Assembly (NCBI RefSeq): GCF_031501865.1
Contig: NZ_JARRCW010000001.1
Coordinates: forward strand, 1,001,001-1,065,000
Reading direction: 5' to 3'
DNA: 64,000 nt
From: Pseudovibrio sp. M1P-2-3
GTDB taxonomy: Bacteria; Pseudomonadota; Alphaproteobacteria; Rhizobiales; Stappiaceae
This document shows, one piece after another, positions 1 to 8,044 of the stretch (its first letter is position 1; every line of letters begins with the position of its first letter). The translations under genes were made by a program, and so were the position numbers. Below the pieces are notes generated by a model. The model was given only the letters and a program-made list of their open reading frames with translations, was not told the origin of the DNA and made no database searches.

Positions 1-3000
1 GGGCACCAATCAGGTGGGCAAGGTCTGTACCTGTGTCTGCAAGCTTGGAGGCCAGCTCCTGTGTTCGCTCGTTCAGTGCGAAGGTCACATCGGTTGTGGC
101 TGTAGCAATTGCCACGCGGAACTGGTCTGTCTGCTCGCCAATGAGGCCAACCACCTGCGCACCGCGCTTGGAGATTGCCCCGTCAAGGGCCGAGCCGCCT
201 ACAATAATGCTCTCATGAATCTGACCACTGACGGTTTCCAGACGATCCGCAAGGCCGCTGCCACCAACAATAATTGTTTCACTAAGGGACTTGGTTGTTT
301 CTTCAAGAGAGGTGGAAATCTCGTGTCCACGTGTTGCCATATTCTCTACTAGTGCTTCTCCGGCACCGCGCAGAGACTGGGAAACCTCTGAGGAACGTGC
401 GGAAAGCACTTCAATGAAATCAGAGGCTTGTGAGGCAATGGACTCGTTGATTTCGCGTCCGTGCTGGGCAATGCCGTCGGCTGCTTGTGCCCCGGTCTCG
501 CGCAAAGTGTTGTCCAGATAGGTCACACGTTCGTCGACTGTACCAATCAGCTCTTCAGTGCGAGCCGAGATTGTATCAATTAAGCGGCCACTGGTGAGAG
601 ACAGATTTGCACTGATTTCCTCACTCCGGGCAAGGACCTCGCCAGAAAGCTTGCCGCTTGCATCGCTAAAGTGTGTCGTAACACCGTTAATGGTTGTTTC
701 AAGGGTCGAGTGAAGCTGCTCGTTGGCGTTGCCGAACTCACCTCGCATACGCTCAAGGGAGCCGGTCAGCGTATCGCTGAGCTGTTGGTTTGCTTCACTG
801 ACGCTTTTCGCGATTTTGTCGGTTCCGCCGCTCAAGGTGGTGTTCAGCTGCAGGTTCGCCCGGCTGATTTCACCTGTCACCGAAACGGTTGTTTGCATCA
901 AGGCTTCTGCCAGTTGGCCACTGGATCCGCCAAGGGTCTCGTTGAATTGCTCAATACCTGTTGTCAGCACCTGCGTAATAGACTGGTTAGCCTCATGAAT
1001 CTGGCTGCTGACAATCTCACTGGAGGTGGAAACTGTTTCACTCAGCTTCTGGCTAGTAACGTCCACTTTGTCTGTGAAGTTTGTCAGGCTGTCGGTGAGG
1101 GTTGTGGTGAGCTGCCCGTTTGCCGCTTCGAACTGTTGGGTAACAGTTGATGTAGCGGAAATGATGTGCTCAGAAATCTGTGCGCCGGAATTGTTGACGT
1201 TTTCAGAAAATGCCAGCAGGCCGGAGCTTAAGGTTGTGTTCAACTCGCTGTTGGCACTATCGAAGCGCTCAGATACTGTTGATGTTGCCGCCAGAACCTG
1301 ATCGGTGATTTGATCACTGGACACCTTAACAGTATCGGTAAATCTTGTAAGACCTTGATCGAGTGTATCATTAAGCTGAGTACTTGCTGTATCAAAGCGG
1401 CCAGAAACAACCGAAGTTGCTTCGATGATCTGCTCTGAAATCTGCGAGCTGGAGATATTCACAGTGTCAGCGAAGGAAACCATACCGTCTTGCAGCGTTG
1501 CTGTGAGCGTGCTGTTGGCATGAACAAAGCGATCTGTAACAGTGCTTGTTGCCTCCACAATCTGCTCGGAAATCTGCGAGCTGGAAACATTCACAGTTTC
1601 ATTGAAGGTCGCCATGCCGTTCAGCAGCGATTCTGCCATGTTGTTGTTTGCATGATCAATGCTTTGGCTGACAGCAGATGAGACTTCAGTGATCTTCTCA
1701 GAAATCTGGTTGCCGGAGGCGCTCACTGTGTCTGTAAACGTGGCCATGCCGTTTTGCAGTGTTGCGCTGAGAGAACTGTTGGCATGGTCGAAGCGTTCAG
1801 CAACGGAAGTGGTTGCCTCGATAATCTGCTCGGAGATTTGAGAGCTGGAAACATTCACTGTTTCAGTAAAGGTTTCCATTCCGCCTTGCAGCGAAGTTGT
1901 CAGACTGGTGTTTGCAAGGTCGATACGCTCGCTCACAGTGGAAGAAACTTCGTTCAGTCTGTCAAAAATCTGGCTGCTTGAAACACTCACCGTTTCAGTA
2001 AAGGTTTCCATTCCGCCTTGCAGCGAAGTTGTCAGACTGGTGTTTGCAAGGTCGATACGCTCGCTTACAGTGGAAGAAACTTCGTTCAGTCTATCAAAGA
2101 TCTGGCTGCTTGAAACATTCACGGTTTCAGTGAAGGTTTCCATTCCGCCTTGCAGCGAAGTTGTCAGACTGCTGTTTGCAAGGTCAATACGCTCGCTCAC
2201 AGTGGAGGAAACCTCGTTCAGCCTGTCAAAGATCTGGTTGCTTGAAACGTTCACCGTGTCGGTAAAGGTTGCCATGCCGTCTTGCAGTGAACTTGTCAGG
2301 CTGGTGTTAGCGTGATCAATGCGGCTGCTTACAGCCGAGGACACTTCGGTGATCTTCTCAAAAATTTGGCTGCTTGAAACATTTACGGTGTCTGTAAACG
2401 TCGTCATTCCTGTTTCAAGAGTACTGGAGAGGTTGCTGTTTGCAGCCTCAAACTGTCCTGTGACGCTGGAGGTTGTTTCAACGATCTGCTCCGCAATCTG
2501 GTTGCCAGATGCGCTTACCCGATCAGTAAACAGGGACAGGCCTTCATCCAGAGTGCTGTTCAGCTGGGTGTTGGCTTCCTTGAACTCCTGTGTAACCACA
2601 GAAGTTGCTTCCACGATTGTGTCGGAAAGTAAGGAGCCGGATGTGCTCACTGCATCTGTGAACATTGTCAGGTTCGTATTCACAGATTCGTTCAGCTGCG
2701 TATGAGCCGCAGTGAATTGCGCGGTTGCCTGTGTTGTCGCTGTAACGATTGTATCGCTCAGCTGGGTACTGATCTCGGTGAACTGACCGGTTACAGACGA
2801 CGCTGTTCCCTCAATGGTGCCTTTCAGGTCCTCACCTTGCTTCAGCAGCGAGGTGTTCATGGCATTGGTTTGTTCAGAAATTGTACGTGAGAGCTCTTCA
2901 CCGGCAGAGGCCAGTGTTTCGTTCAAGGTGTTGCCTTTACTGGAAAGCAGTTCTGCAATCTCGTTTCCACGCGTTGACAGGCCCTCAATGATTTCACCAC

Positions 3001-4312
3001 CAATTGTGCTCAGAGCGCCGCCAATTTCGGAGCTGCTGGAAGAGAGGGTTGAAATCAGGCTTTCAGAGGTGCCTGCAAGACGGTTGTTAAGCTCGTTACC
3101 CCGTTCGGTCAGTCCTTCAACAAACTTGTCTGCTGTTGATGCAAACTGCTTGTTGATGTCGTCTCCATGGGTCTCCAGACGAACGGAAATCTGGTTGCCG
3201 GATTTCGTCAGGTCATCCACCAGATTGGAGCCGGTTGATGTGAGGCGCTCGACATAGTCTTCCCCGCGTACGGAAAGGGAGGAGACCAGTTCTGATCCGG
3301 CTTCACTGAAGCTGTCAGCAGCTGAGTTGATGCGGGTTTCAACTTTGCCAGACATTTTTTCAAGGGCATCATCAATAGCGTGTGTGAGGCGTTCACGGGC
3401 GCTGTCGACAGAGGAGGCGAATTCCTCGGAGGTGCTTGAAAGCTGGGTGGAAAGAGTTTCATGAGAACCGGAAATCGTCTCGCGCACCAGCTCGGCATTG
3501 GCTTTGATGGCCTCGCGCTGGCTCACAAGCTCTTCCACGAGACGGCGAATTTTCAGCTCGTTGTCGTGGTAGGAGTTTTCCAATGAGGAAACTTCTTTGT
3601 GAATGAGGACTTCCAGCTCGCTTGCACGGGCAATGGCGCGCTCGATGCCATCTCCCATCGCGGAAACTTCGCGCCGGATGGCTTGTCCAACATTCAAGAT
3701 GCTCTCTTTGGCAACTTCCTCAGGCTCAGCTAGGCGCATGGCAACCTGTGTCATGCTCTGGGCGACATTGCGCATCTCCTGCGCACGCCACAGCATCACA
3801 GCCATAATCCAGAAGAAAGCAACAGGGACAAGAATAGCTACAGCAGAGAGCAGGATCTGCGGATTCGTGATCAACTGCTCTAAGGTGGAGCCTTCATTTG
3901 AAATGGAGAATGTTTTCCAGCTGAAGAACGAACCAAGGCCTGTCCAGATGATCGACATGGCCAGAGCAAACCAGAAAGGAGCTTTGGACGGTTTGCGCTG
4001 CAAGGAGAACATGAGGCTGCCGATGGACTGGCGGTCATCGTTGTGGGCGGCTGGCGGGCGAATGCCACGGTTGCGCCGACGTTGGGCGGAAGACCCTGAA
4101 CTTGAACCGTCTGCATCGGGCTGTGAGGTGTCACTGCTCTGGTTGGTGTTGGAGGCTTCTGTTGGAACCGTTGCCGGTTCGCCCTTGCCTTTTGCATCCA
4201 TTCCGAAAAGTGATTCAGCATTTGTTGTGGAGCCAAAATCGTTGGCCAATGCTTCCTCAACTGCCGACAGTGCCACTTCCGACGGAGCTTTCGCCTTCGG
4301 GGTGTTTGCCAT
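1..4312 (-). CDS. Giant membrane-anchored apolipoprotein-like repeat protein, probable Growth Pole Ring (GPR) homologue (C-terminus off window)
   Basis: The frame is open from the ATG at 4312 down to base 1, giving 1437 visible residues and no stop, so the protein continues beyond the window. GAGG lies about 8 nt before the ATG. Residues 1-100 are polar and low-complexity. Two hydrophobic segments follow near residues 112-130 and 152-176, and then a long, almost uninterrupted amphipathic helical region rich in Ser, Thr, Glu, Asn and Gln. That region first repeats in about 22-residue units (motifs such as TERGNEL and STRGNEI), then in 44-residue units (132 bp), with three nearly identical copies. 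Size, N-terminal membrane anchor and apolipoprotein-like repeats fit the Agrobacterium GPR protein, which forms a ring at the growing pole. The homology is inferred from architecture, not from alignment. Other names for such proteins would be apolipoprotein A/E-domain or methyl-accepting-like coiled coil. Confidence 0.7.
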   Translation of the reverse strand, partial: MANTPKAKAPSEVALSAVEEALANDFGSTTNAESLFGMDAKGKGEPATVPTEASNTNQSSDTSQPDADGSSSGSSAQRRRNRGIRPPAAHNDDRQSIGSLMFSLQRKPSKAPFWFALAMSIIWTGLGSFFSWKTFSISNEGSTLEQLITNPQILLSAVAILVPVAFFWIMAVMLWRAQEMRNVAQSMTQVAMRLAEPEEVAKESILNVGQAIRREVSAMGDGIERAIARASELEVLIHKEVSSLENSYHDNELKIRRLVEELVSQREAIKANAELVRETISGSHETLSTQLSSTSEEFASSVDSARERLTHAIDDALEKMSGKVETRINSAADSFSEAGSELVSSLSVRGEDYVERLTSTGSNLVDDLTKSGNQISVRLETHGDDINKQFASTADKFVEGLTERGNELNNRLAGTSESLISTLSSSSSEIGGALSTIGGEIIEGLSTRGNEIAELLSSKGNTLNETLASAGEELSRTISEQTNAMNTSLLKQGEDLKGTIEGTASSVTGQFTEISTQLSDTIVTATTQATAQFTAAHTQLNESVNTNLTMFTDAVSTSGSLLSDTIVEATSVVTQEFKEANTQLNSTLDEGLSLFTDRVSASGNQIAEQIVETTSSVTGQFEAANSNLSSTLETGMTTFTDTVNVSSSQIFEKITEVSSAVSSRIDHANTSLTSSLQDGMATFTDTVNVSSNQIFDRLNEVSSTVSERIDLANSSLTTSLQGGMETFTETVNVSSSQIFDRLNEVSSTVSERIDLANTSLTTSLQGGMETFTETVSVSSSQIFDRLNEVSSTVSERIDLANTSLTTSLQGGMETFTETVNVSSSQISEQIIEATTSVAERFDHANSSLSATLQNGMATFTDTVSASGNQISEKITEVSSAVSQSIDHANNNMAESLLNGMATFNETVNVSSSQISEQIVEATSTVTDRFVHANSTLTATLQDGMVSFADTVNISSSQISEQIIEATSVVSGRFDTASTQLNDTLDQGLTRFTDTVKVSSDQITDQVLAATSTVSERFDSANSELNTTLSSGLLAFSENVNNSGAQISEHIISATSTVTQQFEAANGQLTTTLTDSLTNFTDKVDVTSQKLSETVSTSSEIVSSQIHEANQSITQVLTTGIEQFNETLGGSSGQLAEALMQTTVSVTGEISRANLQLNTTLSGGTDKIAKSVSEANQQLSDTLTGSLERMRGEFGNANEQLHSTLETTINGVTTHFSDASGKLSGEVLARSEEISANLSLTSGRLIDTISARTEELIGTVDERVTYLDNTLRETGAQAADGIAQHGREINESIASQASDFIEVLSARSSEVSQSLRGAGEALVENMATRGHEISTSLEETTKSLSETIIVGGSGLADRLETVSGQIHESIIVGGSALDGAISKRGAQVVGLIGEQTDQFRVAIATATTDVTFALNERTQELASKLADTGTDLAHLIGA
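1353..2408. repeat. Tandem 132-bp repeats inside the giant coiled-coil gene
   Basis: The same register recurs every 132 bp: units begin near 1353, 1485, 1617, 1749, 1881, 2013, 2145 and 2277. The units starting at 1881, 2013 and 2145 are almost identical at DNA level; the flanking units are clearly diverged. Each unit encodes 44 residues, four turns of an 11-residue apolipoprotein-like period, with the recurring elements GGMETFTETV, SSSQIFDRLNEVSSTV and SERIDLANTSL. The near-identical core points to recent duplication or gene conversion. Confidence 0.9.
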
Positions 4313-5511
4313 AATTGTCGCCTCGTGTCCGTACTCTAAACTTCTGACCCGCAAGCATTGGTATTCGCCACCTTTGCTTGAGATATCGGCTCAATGATGG
4401 GATCTGAAAAACAGGTGCCGCTGTTGAAAGAGTGTGCCCTAATTTCCGATTGAAACTATCCACCGCATACCGCTCGTCATCTTTAACGATGGGGTTTTGG
4501 AGAATTGCTCCCATATTGCCCGATAAAACTATCTAATGACATAAACCGGCAATCTGCACAACAGAACTTGAGCTTGATTCGAAGAACGTTGTGAGGGCAA
4601 AAGCCTGTGAGCGTGAAAGGGCTTACTGGTGAAAACAGGAATGAGTGAAGGTCATAGTTGTGAGCGCTGAGCACCTCCGTTGGGACATGCCTGTCAATAT
4701 TCCTTAACAAAGATCAGGGAATTTGCTGTGTTTTGGTAGTGAATACTTGATGAATATCCGAATAATCAATGTGCCCAAATTGCTGAAATTGATTTTTTAA
4801 ATTTTGTTATCTTGTTGTATTTAAACGATTATATCGTTTTATATTTGATGGATTTTATGTGTTGACTGGATTTTCCCTTGGAGAGTGGAGGCTGTGAGGA
4901 AGGATAGGGTCGTTAACAATTTGATTTTTCAAAAAGTGGTTTGAGATGAGGAAAACATGCCGTATCTTTGCAATAAGATGCTAAAAGTTTAACTAAATCC
5001 CCTAGCGTGAAACGTGGTTTTACTCAGCTGATCTAGGAGGCTCTTTTTAATATAAATTGATGTTCCCCTTTGGAAAACCCTGTTGGCAAACTGTGATTCT
5101 CTTAACGGTAGAATCATATTGGGACGACCTTTCAAATTAAGGCTATTTTATGGCAGTCGGCTTCGATAAAGTTTGTCTCTTCCCCAACGGTAGATTTCTC
5201 ATCTGTTATAATCTAGTAAATCAGGTGAGACTCCGCTCTAAAATATTGAGTAAATTGATGAATTGTTGGTGGGGTCGTTTGAAGGCAACGCGGCCTGTCG
5301 TGTACCATAAGTAAGAAAAATCCATTCTGTGAAACTGGCCTGTTCCAAGTCGAGGTACTCGCTAGAATCGGGGGGAGATCTTCATGCTTTACCCCTAGGG
5401 CTATTACTTGATGAGGTTTGGAGATCTGTAGTTTTTCTTGAATGATTGACAGTTAATGAGTATCTGAGTGAAACTTTGATATTCAAGACGCTGTCGAAAG
5501 CAAAAGTAGAG
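4313..5511. other. Long AT-rich intergenic region without a supported gene
   Basis: About 1.2 kb separate the start of the giant coiled-coil gene from the ferredoxin start. Base composition is distinctly richer in A+T than the flanking genes, especially 4720-5250. The short open frames here have no convincing ribosome binding site and no recognisable protein. The region must hold the promoters of both divergent genes; I cannot identify a specific box, tRNA or riboswitch. Confidence 0.6.
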
Positions 5512-5832
5512 ATGCCGAAAATTACCTTTATCACCGCGGCGGGCGAGCGCCATGATGTGGATGCTGCAAGCGGTTCCACGATAATGGAAACAGCAATTAA
5601 ATTCATGGTCCCCGGTATCGAGGCGGAATGTGGAGGTGCGTGCGCTTGTGCTACCTGTCATGTTTATGTTGACCCGGAGTGGGCTGCAAAAACCGGTTCG
5701 CCTGAGCCAATGGAAGAGGATATGCTGGATTTCGCGCAGGACATTCGCGATACCTCCCGTCTATCCTGCCAGATTAAGCTGGACGATTCTCTGGACGGGA
5801 TTGTGGTGCACATTCCTGAAACTCAAGGCTGA
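5512..5832 (+). CDS. 2Fe-2S ferredoxin, adrenodoxin type
   Basis: This encodes a 106-residue soluble ferredoxin that carries single electrons on a [2Fe-2S] cluster. Cysteines 40, 46, 49 and 86 form the C-x5-C-x2-C-x36-C pattern of adrenodoxin/putidaredoxin-type ferredoxins, within the segment ECGGACACATC; the extra Cys44 is not a usual ligand. The start MPKITF at 5512 gives the usual family length. An upstream in-frame start at 5446 would add 22 residues unlike the family and is not preferred. Such ferredoxins serve cytochrome P450s, Fe-S assembly or other oxygenases; no partner gene is adjacent, so the specific role is unknown. A strong bidirectional terminator follows 20 nt after the stop. 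Confidence 0.9.
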   Translation: MPKITFITAAGERHDVDAASGSTIMETAIKFMVPGIEAECGGACACATCHVYVDPEWAAKTGSPEPMEEDMLDFAQDIRDTSRLSCQIKLDDSLDGIVVHIPETQG

Positions 5833-5852
5833 GAAAATAGTTCTTTAAATGC

Positions 5853-5881
5853 AAAAGCCCGCAGAGTTTGCGGGCTTTTTT
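5853..5881. terminator. Bidirectional rho-independent terminator between ferredoxin and MFS genes
   Basis: The stem GCCCGCA/TGCGGGC has a short loop, A residues on its left and T residues on its right, so it can terminate both the plus-strand ferredoxin transcript and the convergent minus-strand MFS transcript. Confidence 0.85.
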
Positions 5882-5890
5882 GTCGGTAGA

Positions 5891-7114
5891 TTATTCGGCA
5901 GCGACTGGCTGGACGAAAGATTTGTCCGCCGAGCCCCAGGCCAACTCATTCCCCGGTGAGGGATCACGTGGAATAAGGCGCGATAGACACAGGCTCACAG
6001 CTGCCATTCCCGCACCCGCAATAAACACGGCTTCGGGCGAATAAAGCCAGATCAACCCAAATACAACCGGAATGAATACCGCTGCAATGTGGTTGATAGT
6101 GAAGGCAACGCCTGCGGTTGGTGCGATATCGGCAGGGTCTGCGATTTTCTGGAAATAGGTCTTCATGGCAATGGCCATGGCAAAGAAGGCGTGGTCTATG
6201 ACGTAAAGGGCACCGGCCACATATGGGTTGCTCACAAATGCATAAAGCAGGAATATTCCAATCAATCCGATATACTCGAATGTGAGTGTGGTGCGTTCGC
6301 CAAAGCGGCCAATGAGAGCGCCGATTTTATGGGCAATAAACATATTGATCAGCCCGTTTATTAAAAACAGGCCCGCCACTTCGTGCACTGCATAGCCAAA
6401 ACGTTCCACCATCAAGAAGCCAGCGAAAACGGTAAAAATCTGGCGCCGCGCCCCGCCCATGAACGTGAGCATGTAATAGAGCCAATAGCGCTTGCGCAGA
6501 ATCAGCTTTTTGTGTTGGGCTACACCGCCTTCAAAGCGGGGAAATACCGCATAAATGGCGATGGCCAGAAGAATGGTGGAGATGCCTGCAATCAGGAAAA
6601 CTGTTTGGAAAGAAAGCTCCAGCGTTTGCCATGTGAGCATGATAGCTCCGTAGGCCATCAGCTGGGCGGCAGCGGCAACGGACAGAATTTTCCCCATGGT
6701 CGCAGGCGCGCTCTTCTTGGGCAGCCACTGCAAGGAAAGGGACTGCTGCATGGTTTCATAGTAGTGAAACCCGAAGGACATGAGCAGTGTGGTCAGGTAA
6801 AATCCGATCTCATAGGGAAAGTACCCGGTAATTGAGACACCAATGCCAAGAAGCAGCAGCGAAATGTAAGCAAAGGTTTGCTCTTTAAACAAGAGGAGCG
6901 CAAAAACCGCAGTGAATGCCAGAAGACCTGGAATCTCACGGATGGATTGCTGAATACCAATTTCCTTACCCGTAAAGCCGATGGTATTCACTGCGAAATT
7001 GTTGACCAAATTCCACCAGCTCGCGAAAGAAAGCTGCATGGCAACAGCCATCAGCATGAGCAAGATGACGGGGGAGCGCCACCCGTATTTGGGGTCTTTC
7101 AGGCTGCTGAACAT
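5891..7114 (-). CDS. MFS transporter
   Basis: A 407-residue polytopic membrane protein with about twelve hydrophobic segments across its length, as expected for the major facilitator superfamily. The first segment follows residue 15 (RSPVILLMLMAVAMQ). Charged cytoplasmic loops occur near residues 190-215 (the mid-protein loop with LILRKRYW), matching the usual 6+6 layout. The ATG at 7114 is preceded by GAGG. The gene is divergent from an AraC-type regulator 110 bp away, an arrangement typical of a transporter controlled by the neighbouring regulator. The substrate cannot be deduced from the sequence; a drug or small-organic efflux role is possible. Confidence 0.85.
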   Translation of the reverse strand: MFSSLKDPKYGWRSPVILLMLMAVAMQLSFASWWNLVNNFAVNTIGFTGKEIGIQQSIREIPGLLAFTAVFALLLFKEQTFAYISLLLLGIGVSITGYFPYEIGFYLTTLLMSFGFHYYETMQQSLSLQWLPKKSAPATMGKILSVAAAAQLMAYGAIMLTWQTLELSFQTVFLIAGISTILLAIAIYAVFPRFEGGVAQHKKLILRKRYWLYYMLTFMGGARRQIFTVFAGFLMVERFGYAVHEVAGLFLINGLINMFIAHKIGALIGRFGERTTLTFEYIGLIGIFLLYAFVSNPYVAGALYVIDHAFFAMAIAMKTYFQKIADPADIAPTAGVAFTINHIAAVFIPVVFGLIWLYSPEAVFIAGAGMAAVSLCLSRLIPRDPSPGNELAWGSADKSFVQPVAAE

Positions 7115-7225
7115 TCCTGCCTCTTCAACGTGTATTGTTTGAAAGACTATCTGTATGATAGGTTAGTTCTGCCGTGTTATCGCTAGTTTGCCATTTAATA
7201 TTGATATTTCGCCAAAGTGGTTGCC

Positions 7226-8044
7226 ATGAAGGAACATCCGGAAATCTTCACCCGCCCGTCTCATCGGGAAGAAACTCCCATTATTGCCTATGCCATTGAT
7301 ATGGAAAAGGAAGCGGGTGGGGCGCGTCACTGTCATGAGCGGGGGCAGTTGCTTCATATCCTATCCGGCACCATGACGGTGACAACAGATCACGGGAGTT
7401 TTGTGGTTCCACCTGAGCGGGCGGTCTGGATGCCTGTGGGCGTTTTTCATGAAACGAGTTACATGGCTTTTGCCAAGTTCCGCACCCTTTATGTGTGCGC
7501 GGAGTGGTGTGAGGACCTGCCGCAAGTTCCTCAGGTAATTCAGGTAACCCCGCTTCTGCGTGAGTTGATTATGGCCTTGATGGGCGAGCCGCGCGATTAT
7601 GAAGCCGGAGGTCCGGTGGGTCGGCTGGCGCGGGTGCTGGTGGATCAGATGGCTAAACTGCCCGTGGCTCCTCTGCAGCTCACGTTTCCCACAGATGACA
7701 GGCTCAAAACACTGGCGAAAGGGATCGTGCGTTGCCCCTCAAACATTCCCCAGCTGGCGGAGGCTGCAACCAGCTGCGCCTTGTCTCAGCGCACCTTTGA
7801 GCGCCGATTTTCGGCTGAAACGGGGCTGAGTTTTCGCAGTTGGTGCAATCAAGCCAAGTTGTTTCGGGCTTTGGAGCTCCTTGCTGTGGGGCGAAGTGTT
7901 GGCGATGTGGCGCACAAGCTGGGCTATGAAGGGCCAAGTGCGTTCATCCATCGGTTCAAAACCGCTTTCGGCGTGACCCCCGGACAGTATTTCCGGGAAT
8001 CACATGCGCTAGATGCTATTGACAGGCCTTCAAAAAAGTCTTGA
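7226..8044 (+). CDS. AraC-family transcriptional regulator with N-terminal cupin
   Basis: This DNA-binding regulator has about 272 residues from the ATG at 7226; a GTG three codons upstream (7217) is an alternative start. Residues about 20-90 form a cupin-like sensor domain (HERGQLLHILSG, PPERAVWMPVG). The C-terminal ~100 residues hold two helix-turn-helix motifs, with IPQLAEAATSCALSQRTFERRF and the second-motif signature VGDVAHKLGYEGPSAFIHRFK that is highly characteristic of AraC/XylS proteins. It is transcribed divergently from the MFS transporter, so it probably controls that gene and itself. The domain layout resembles NimR-type regulators, also encoded beside a transporter. The last 29 bp overlap the convergent downstream gene. 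Confidence 0.9.
   Translation: MKEHPEIFTRPSHREETPIIAYAIDMEKEAGGARHCHERGQLLHILSGTMTVTTDHGSFVVPPERAVWMPVGVFHETSYMAFAKFRTLYVCAEWCEDLPQVPQVIQVTPLLRELIMALMGEPRDYEAGGPVGRLARVLVDQMAKLPVAPLQLTFPTDDRLKTLAKGIVRCPSNIPQLAEAATSCALSQRTFERRFSAETGLSFRSWCNQAKLFRALELLAVGRSVGDVAHKLGYEGPSAFIHRFKTAFGVTPGQYFRESHALDAIDRPSKKS

Noticed and set aside
1353-2700. Regular 132-bp repeats as a possible CRISPR array
   Set aside because: The repeats are contiguous, coding and in frame, with no spacers and no cas genes.
671-4397. Several plus-strand open frames, including one of 264 residues at 3603-4397
   Set aside because: They are shadows of the giant repeat-protein gene on the minus strand, whose frame is open without a stop over more than 4.3 kb.
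4483-4710. 75-residue minus-strand open frame in the AT-rich gap
   Set aside because: No convincing ribosome binding site, no recognisable domain, and composition like the surrounding non-coding DNA.
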